This document shows, piece by piece, positions 5,665 to 9,878 of a DNA stretch of 9,878 bases (position 1 is the first letter of the stretch; each line of letters begins with the position of its first letter). The translations under genes and the position numbers were made by a program. This DNA is from JACRBK01 sp964427955 (GTDB lineage Bacteria; Chloroflexota; Anaerolineae; Aggregatilineales; Aggregatilineaceae): NCBI GenBank assembly GCA_964427955.1, contig CAYRWY010000208.1:1-9878 (forward strand). The letters run 5' to 3'. The notes below the pieces were generated by a model that worked only from the letters and a program-made list of their open reading frames with translations, did not search any database and was not told the origin of the DNA.

Positions 5665-6888
5665 CTAATACTCCCAGTCTGAGCGCAGCAGGCGCATCTG
5701 AACCCCGGTGACCGTCATGACCAGCAGGAACAACACCAGCGAGATCGCGGCAGCCCAGCCCATCTTATCGTAGCGAAAGGCGCTGTTGTAGATTTCGAGC
5801 AGCATCACGTCGGTTTTGCCGATCCGCCCTGGACCACCGCGCGTCATCACCTGGATGATGTCGAACACCTGGAACGAGGAGATCATCGTCAGGATGGAGG
5901 TGATCATGATCGTCGGGCGCAGCAGCGGCAGTGTCACGTGGCGGAACACCTGAAAGCTGTTGGCGCCGTCCATCCGCGCGGCTTCCTTCAGACTGTCGGG
6001 CACGCCTTGCAGCGCCGCAATGTAAATGACCAGGTTGTAGCCGTAGTCCTGCCAGATATACGCGACGATCACGGCCAGCATGGAGGCCGGGACGCCGAAA
6101 TACGTCACGCGGGGGTCTTGCAGCCAGGCGACGGGCGTGAGGCCGACCTCCTTCAACCCGCTGTTGAGCAGCCCGTACTGGGCGTTGAAGATGTAGCCCC
6201 ACATCACCGCCACGCCGACCGACGACGTGACGACCGGGAGAAAAAAGAGCGCCCGAAAGACCGCCTTCAACCGCTCGTGTACGGACTCGATCAAAGCCGC
6301 CAGCGGCAGCGTGATCAGCAGGTTGAGCGGGAGCACGATCATGGCAAAGGTCACGGTATTGCTCAGGCTGTTCCGGAACATGCGGGCATCGCGGGACGAG
6401 CCATCGGCCATTTCTTTGAAATATTGCAGCCCGACGAAGGGATTATTGCCCCCTAATCCCAGGATGGGTCCGCCCGACCGGCGCGGGCTGTAATCGAAGA
6501 ACGCCAGCAGGATCGCCCAGATCACCGGAAAGACGCTGAGCACCACCAGGTAAAAAACGAGGGGGCTGACCGTGCCCGCGACCATCCCTCGCTGGGCGTG
6601 TGCCAGGTGGGATTGGGGCTTGATCCACGCCCACAGCGGGATCAGCAGGACCAGACCGCCCGCAAAACTCGCCGCCGGGGCGGCATCGGACCAGACTTCA
6701 AACAGCACCTTCATGAACAGCCAGCCGAAAATCTGGCCGGAAACCAGCCCGGTGATCAGGCCCCCCACGGCGCCGATCCACGGATTGCGGTTGCGCCGGT
6801 CGAACACCAGGGGCGTGACGGCGCTCCCGACCACGGCCCAGATCATGCCCCAATACAGCCGGTAGGCTTGCAGATCGATATTTTCCAT
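5665..6888 (-). CDS. Carbohydrate ABC transporter permease (MalF/UgpA type) with extended hydrophobic N-terminus
   Basis: The product is 407 residues, about 100 longer than the usual 290-320 of UgpA-type permeases. The conserved core begins near residue 103 (first usual span about 105-130) and includes the EAA loop at 302-321 (EAARMDGANSFQVFRHVTLP). Residues 1-90 add three extra hydrophobic stretches, at about 12-29, 36-57 and 73-89; the second is glycine-rich with GxxxG-like spacing. The ATG at 6886-6888 has GGGAG 6 nt upstream, so the extension is really translated; the internal Met102 has GAGGG directly touching it, too close to serve as a ribosome binding site. It pairs with the following permease in the inner membrane. 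The extension resembles a small membrane module fused to a permease; its role is unknown. Confidence 0.92.
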   Translation of the reverse strand: MENIDLQAYRLYWGMIWAVVGSAVTPLVFDRRNRNPWIGAVGGLITGLVSGQIFGWLFMKVLFEVWSDAAPAASFAGGLVLLIPLWAWIKPQSHLAHAQRGMVAGTVSPLVFYLVVLSVFPVIWAILLAFFDYSPRRSGGPILGLGGNNPFVGLQYFKEMADGSSRDARMFRNSLSNTVTFAMIVLPLNLLITLPLAALIESVHERLKAVFRALFFLPVVTSSVGVAVMWGYIFNAQYGLLNSGLKEVGLTPVAWLQDPRVTYFGVPASMLAVIVAYIWQDYGYNLVIYIAALQGVPDSLKEAARMDGANSFQVFRHVTLPLLRPTIMITSILTMISSFQVFDIIQVMTRGGPGRIGKTDVMLLEIYNSAFRYDKMGWAAAISLVLFLLVMTVTGVQMRLLRSDWEY

Positions 6889-6908
6889 GAGCGGCTCCCG
6901 ATAAAACG

Positions 6909-6940
6909 AGGCCGAGGCAGATTTTTTTCTGCCCCGGCCT
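6909..6940 (-). promoter_or_regulatory. Intercistronic hairpin between binding-protein and permease genes
   Basis: Two 13-nt arms (6909-6921 and 6928-6940) pair at 12 of 13 positions, with one A·C mismatch in the middle on the plus-strand reading, around a 6-nt homopolymer loop (A on the minus-strand transcript). It starts 9 nt after the stop of the binding-protein gene. On the transcript the following sequence, CGTTTTATCGGG, has only four T residues in a row, so it is at best a partial terminator. Such hairpins often protect the mRNA of the highly expressed binding protein or reduce permease expression, as known for malE-malF; that role is inferred here. Confidence 0.7.
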
Positions 6941-6949
6941 ATGAGTCAG

Positions 6950-8239
6950 CTAGTTTTCGAAGGTGGCGTTGGCGTCTTCGTCGATGAACGCCAGCGCGTC
7001 GTCTACCGACTGTACTCCTTGGAGCATGTCAAGCACGTTGGGATAGATGATGCTGTAGAATACCAGGTCGCGGTCGGGCATTTCGCCGATATAGGTGCCA
7101 TACGCCAACTGCGGCAGCACCGCGCCGAGGGCGGGATTGGCTTCAAGCAACTGGGCTTTGTAGTCTTCGTTATCGACCAGTTCCTTCAGGGCCGGGATCG
7201 TGCCGGAGGCGGTGTTGAACAACAGGGCGTTGTCGGCTTTGCCCGTCGCGAACTGGACGAAATCCCAGGCGGCCTCGGCGTACTTGCTGTTTTTCGACGT
7301 GACCAACCCCCAGCCGGAGTCGGCAGCGAAGACCGGCGTATCCCCGAAGCTCGGCAGCGGCACGTAATCGAACTCGCCGAAGTCGGGATAATCGACGACC
7401 AGCGCCGCCGCCCAGGAGCCGATCAGCGCGATGGCGGACTGGTTAGTGAAGAAGGCCGATCCCGACCAGTTGGCCGAGTCGTTGAACAACACCGGGTCTA
7501 CCACGCCATCGTCCACCAACTGCTGCATGAATTCCAGGGTGGCGCGGGCTTCTTCGGTGTCGAAGTTGAACGCGGTGTGATCTTCGTTCCAGAAATTCCC
7601 GCCGCGCTGCAAAATCCCGGCCAGGAACATGAAGGCAATCGCGTCCTGGTTGGTGAAGTGGAAGCCCGCGACCGTCATCTGCCCATCTTTCACCTGGGTC
7701 AGGGCTTTGGCATCGCTGATCAGTTCATCCCAGTTCTTCCAGGCGGGCGGATAGTTCAGCCCGGCGGCTTCGAACAGGGCTTTGTTGACCAGCACCGCGC
7801 CGTATTCCATGTTGAACTCGAAGGGCAGCCCGTACAGGGTGTCGTCGCAGATGTAGCCATCCAGGGTGGCCTGGAAGAACGTGCCGCGGTCGAAGCTGGC
7901 GGCAGCGGCTTCGGGCATGGGCGCCAGCCGGTCGGCGTAGCTGCACACCCACGAGCCGAACAGCTCGATGATGTCGGCTTCATCCCCGGCGGGCATGGCG
8001 GTTTGCAGTGTCTGGAGATACAGATTGTACTCGAAAGTCTCCATCTCGATGCTGACGTTCGGGTGTTCGGCGGTGTAGGCATCGATCAGGGCCTGAAGCG
8101 GATCGTTGAAGGTCGCCTGCTGGTGTGCCCACAGCCGCAGTTTGATCTGATCCTGGGCGGCTGCTCCCGGCACGAGCACGTTCGTTCCCGCCAGCACCAA
8201 CACCACCAAAGTGACAAGCACGACAGTCCGTTTTAACAT
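6950..8239 (-). CDS. Extracellular sugar-binding protein of the ABC importer (SBP family 1)
   Basis: The product is 429 residues. The ATG at 8237-8239 has GGGAGGA 6 nt upstream; an open GTG at 8278 would add 13 residues before the signal peptide and lacks such a site, so I reject it. Residues 1-28 form a signal peptide (MLKR, a long hydrophobic core, then PGAAA before Q29) with a type I cleavage site; there is no lipobox cysteine. The mature part has the family 1 pattern: KLRLWAHQ near the N-terminus, HPNVSIEMETFEYN, a central FHFTNQDAIAFMFLAG, then SAFFTNQSAIALIGSWAA and SGWGLVTSKNSKYAEAAWDF. It delivers a carbohydrate to the two permeases encoded downstream. It follows the hydrolase gene by 44 nt and is probably on the same transcript, which suggests the hydrolase produces its ligand. 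The ligand is unknown. Confidence 0.92.
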   Translation of the reverse strand: MLKRTVVLVTLVVLVLAGTNVLVPGAAAQDQIKLRLWAHQQATFNDPLQALIDAYTAEHPNVSIEMETFEYNLYLQTLQTAMPAGDEADIIELFGSWVCSYADRLAPMPEAAAASFDRGTFFQATLDGYICDDTLYGLPFEFNMEYGAVLVNKALFEAAGLNYPPAWKNWDELISDAKALTQVKDGQMTVAGFHFTNQDAIAFMFLAGILQRGGNFWNEDHTAFNFDTEEARATLEFMQQLVDDGVVDPVLFNDSANWSGSAFFTNQSAIALIGSWAAALVVDYPDFGEFDYVPLPSFGDTPVFAADSGWGLVTSKNSKYAEAAWDFVQFATGKADNALLFNTASGTIPALKELVDNEDYKAQLLEANPALGAVLPQLAYGTYIGEMPDRDLVFYSIIYPNVLDMLQGVQSVDDALAFIDEDANATFEN

Positions 8240-8283
8240 GATCTTTCCTCCCAAAATAGACTTAATCGGTCGAAACACTCACA

Positions 8284-9878
8284 TCAGTTTTGAAGGATCA
8301 AGTTATTCCACAGCGTCGGGACGCCCCACTGCGAGTCGTGGGCCGTGGACAGCATGGTTTCCTGGTCGGTTCCCCCCGGCGTATCCGTATCGCTGGGATC
8401 GAAGGAAGCGCCGATGGCATGATCGGGGGCCAGCCGCAGTCCGCTGAGCACCTGCGCTGGGAAGCGGATTTCGGCGCTGTAGCCGTCGGCGGTCTGCACG
8501 ACCGCGTATTCGACGTCGGCGTAGCTGTCAGGCAGTCGCGCCGGAGTCCAGATCACCAGCGCGGGTGGCACCTGGTCGAAATCGCCGGGGCTGATGCCCA
8601 CCTGGAAATCGTCATCGCTGTTTTGATCGGAGTCGAAGTCAAGCTGCAACTGCGTGTCGAACCACAATTCGACGTGATCGCCGCGCCACAGGTCGCCGCC
8701 CGTGTACTGCTGGACGATGGCGTTATCGACCACCGCGAAGCCCACGTACAGCGCCTCGTCGTCCCAGGCGTAACACACGCGCCCGCTCAAGTCCTCCGGC
8801 CCGGTCCAGGTGGCCGGATCGCCGTAGATGATCTGGTCGGCCTGGTTGACCTCGGTGCACGGCCCATCGGTGCCCCAATCGTCCAGGCTGCCGTCGATGG
8901 TCAGGGGCGCGGCCAGGTGCGTCGCCAGCAGATCGGGGCCATTTTCAGCCGGACGGCGGCGCTGTTGGTCGGCGGGCAGCAGCGGCTCGACCGGGACGCT
9001 GTCGGCGTGATAGGTGAATTGCAGTGAGTTGTTGCCAGGATGTTTGTCGTCCAGCGAGAACGCGATCACGCGCACCGAGGCACTTTGCGGCGGGCTGGCC
9101 CAGTCGTAGCGCCAGGCGGCCTGCTCGCCGATGCCTAACGCCTCGATGGTATATTTGGCGACCTGCTCGCTGCCGATGCTCAGGCTCAGGTTGACGGGCT
9201 TGGTCGTGGCCGCCAGCCCGACGTTTTCCACCGTGATGACCAGCGTGTACGTTTCTCCGTTGGTTTCGACGTCAATCGACCGGATGCGAATGTCCGGCTG
9301 CTGCGGGCCGTCCAGGTGATAGTCGGGGATGTCGTCCAGCATGATGGTCGAGACGGCGGGGATGAACCCATAGTCGTGCGCGGCCTGGATCGCCAGATAC
9401 GCCCCCGCCGGGTTGCTGGGTTCGACGTAGTCCAGCGCCAGGATCACCAGCCCGGTGTCCTGGTGCAGTTGGGCCATCTGCTGCGCGACGTAGGTATTGT
9501 CGGCGTAGAGATACTCGTTGTTGACAAAGTCATAGGTGGTCACGAGGTCTTCGAACATCAGCGCGTCCACGTCGCTGGTGGTCTGGTCGATCACCGAGAA
9601 GCCCCGGTTTTGCACCAGCAGCGCGTCGGGATACGTCGCGCGCAGGCGGCGGATGATCTCGACCATGCCGGGCAAGGTCTGCGGAAACATATCCACCGTA
9701 TCGACCGTATCCAGGAACACGCCGTCGAAGCCCTTCGCGATGAATTCCCCGGTCAGCGCGATCATCAAATCCTGCCAGCCGGTCTGGTTAGCGTCGATGA
9801 ACCGCGATCCCCAGTTTTCGTTGGTGCCCAGTTCCCAGGCCGGATCGACGCGCCCATCCACGTACCATTCGCGCTCCG
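8284..9878 (-). CDS. Secreted multidomain glycosidase-like protein (TM1410/GH114-like barrel + CARDB + CBM9-like), 5' end cut by window
   Basis: The frame is open to the right edge, giving 530 residues; numbering starts at the first full codon. Residues 1 to about 185 are the C-terminal part of a TIM barrel like TM1410/COG2342 (GH114, endo-alpha-1,4-polygalactosaminidase clan): WELGTNENWG near 14-23, GFDGVFLDTVD at 49-59 with candidate acidic residue D56, LLVQNRGF at 86-93, and ALMFEDLVTTYDF with candidate catalytic E109. Residues about 194-290 look like a CARDB beta-sandwich (VENVGLAATT, DDKHPGNNSL). Residues about 320-530 look like a CBM9-type binding domain (TIDGSLDDWG, CYAWDDEALYVGFAVVDN, DHVELWFDT) with an acidic calcium-loop-like DSDQNSDDD at 415-423. 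A signal peptide is expected but lies outside the window. It precedes the ABC importer genes, which suggests it acts on an extracellular polysaccharide or glycan. The galactosamine link is only by family. Confidence 0.8.
   Translation of the reverse strand, partial: EREWYVDGRVDPAWELGTNENWGSRFIDANQTGWQDLMIALTGEFIAKGFDGVFLDTVDTVDMFPQTLPGMVEIIRRLRATYPDALLVQNRGFSVIDQTTSDVDALMFEDLVTTYDFVNNEYLYADNTYVAQQMAQLHQDTGLVILALDYVEPSNPAGAYLAIQAAHDYGFIPAVSTIMLDDIPDYHLDGPQQPDIRIRSIDVETNGETYTLVITVENVGLAATTKPVNLSLSIGSEQVAKYTIEALGIGEQAAWRYDWASPPQSASVRVIAFSLDDKHPGNNSLQFTYHADSVPVEPLLPADQQRRRPAENGPDLLATHLAAPLTIDGSLDDWGTDGPCTEVNQADQIIYGDPATWTGPEDLSGRVCYAWDDEALYVGFAVVDNAIVQQYTGGDLWRGDHVELWFDTQLQLDFDSDQNSDDDFQVGISPGDFDQVPPALVIWTPARLPDSYADVEYAVVQTADGYSAEIRFPAQVLSGLRLAPDHAIGASFDPSDTDTPGGTDQETMLSTAHDSQWGVPTLWNNLILQN

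Noticed and set aside
4655..5668. Long plus-strand reading frame antisense to the second permease
   Set aside because: Composition is dominated by Arg, Gln, His and Asp with no family pattern; it mirrors a clear permease gene, as is common in GC-rich DNA.
6941..8236. 431-codon plus-strand reading frame opposite the sugar-binding protein
   Set aside because: Low-complexity shadow rich in Gly, Arg, Gln and Val; the minus strand has a signal peptide, a ribosome binding site and a recognised family.
8240..8278. GTG start adding 13 residues to the binding protein
   Set aside because: It would bury the signal peptide behind a non-hydrophobic leader, and the GGGAGGA ribosome binding site clearly serves the ATG at 8239.
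1..9878. Mobile elements, CRISPR arrays, tRNA or rRNA genes
   Set aside because: I saw no regular repeat-spacer pattern, transposase, terminal inverted repeats or RNA gene signatures; the locus looks like ordinary carbohydrate-use chromosome.

Overview
The window is a single carbohydrate-use locus from a GC-rich bacterium (about 60% G+C by eye). Every gene I can support lies on the minus strand, so transcription runs from high to low coordinates. The style fits a Chloroflexota (Anaerolineae-like) heterotroph: a CUT1 sugar ABC importer without a local ATPase, SorC-family regulators, TM1410/GH114-like secreted glycosidases and TTG/GTG starts. No marker gene is present, so the taxonomic guess is weak inference.

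Layout in transcription order. (a) 9878-8284: 3' part of a large protein with a TM1410/GH114-like TIM barrel, a CARDB-like domain and a CBM9-like domain; its 5' end is outside the window. (b) 8239-6950: sugar-binding protein with a signal peptide. (c) 6888-5665 and 5662-4775: two MalF/MalG-type permeases, the first with about 90 extra hydrophobic N-terminal residues. A 13-position hairpin sits between (b) and (c), and a 12-bp stem hairpin follows the transporter genes. (d) 4625-3663 and 3647-2685: two tandem, paralogous SorC-family regulators, preceded by a near-consensus promoter (TTGACA, 17 nt, TATGAT). (e) A 200-nt gap with a second near-consensus promoter (TTGACA, 17 nt, TACGAT) and three TGTTCA-type half-sites. 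(f) 2484-1867, 1870-818 and 805-1: a tightly packed SIS-domain isomerase-like gene, a zinc-dependent sugar-alcohol-type dehydrogenase and the 5' part of a COG4091-type (homoserine dehydrogenase-like) oxidoreductase that runs off the left edge.

Working model (inference): the secreted hydrolase releases an oligosaccharide or amino-sugar oligomer, the binding protein and permeases import it using a shared ATPase encoded elsewhere, and the SIS protein with the two dehydrogenases carries out catabolic steps. The two SorC regulators have almost the same DNA-binding helix but different sensor pockets, and TGTTCA-like half-sites occur at both internal promoters, so they could act on the same operators in response to two different metabolites. 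The substrate is not determined. A kinase, an aldolase and an ABC ATPase are absent from the window.
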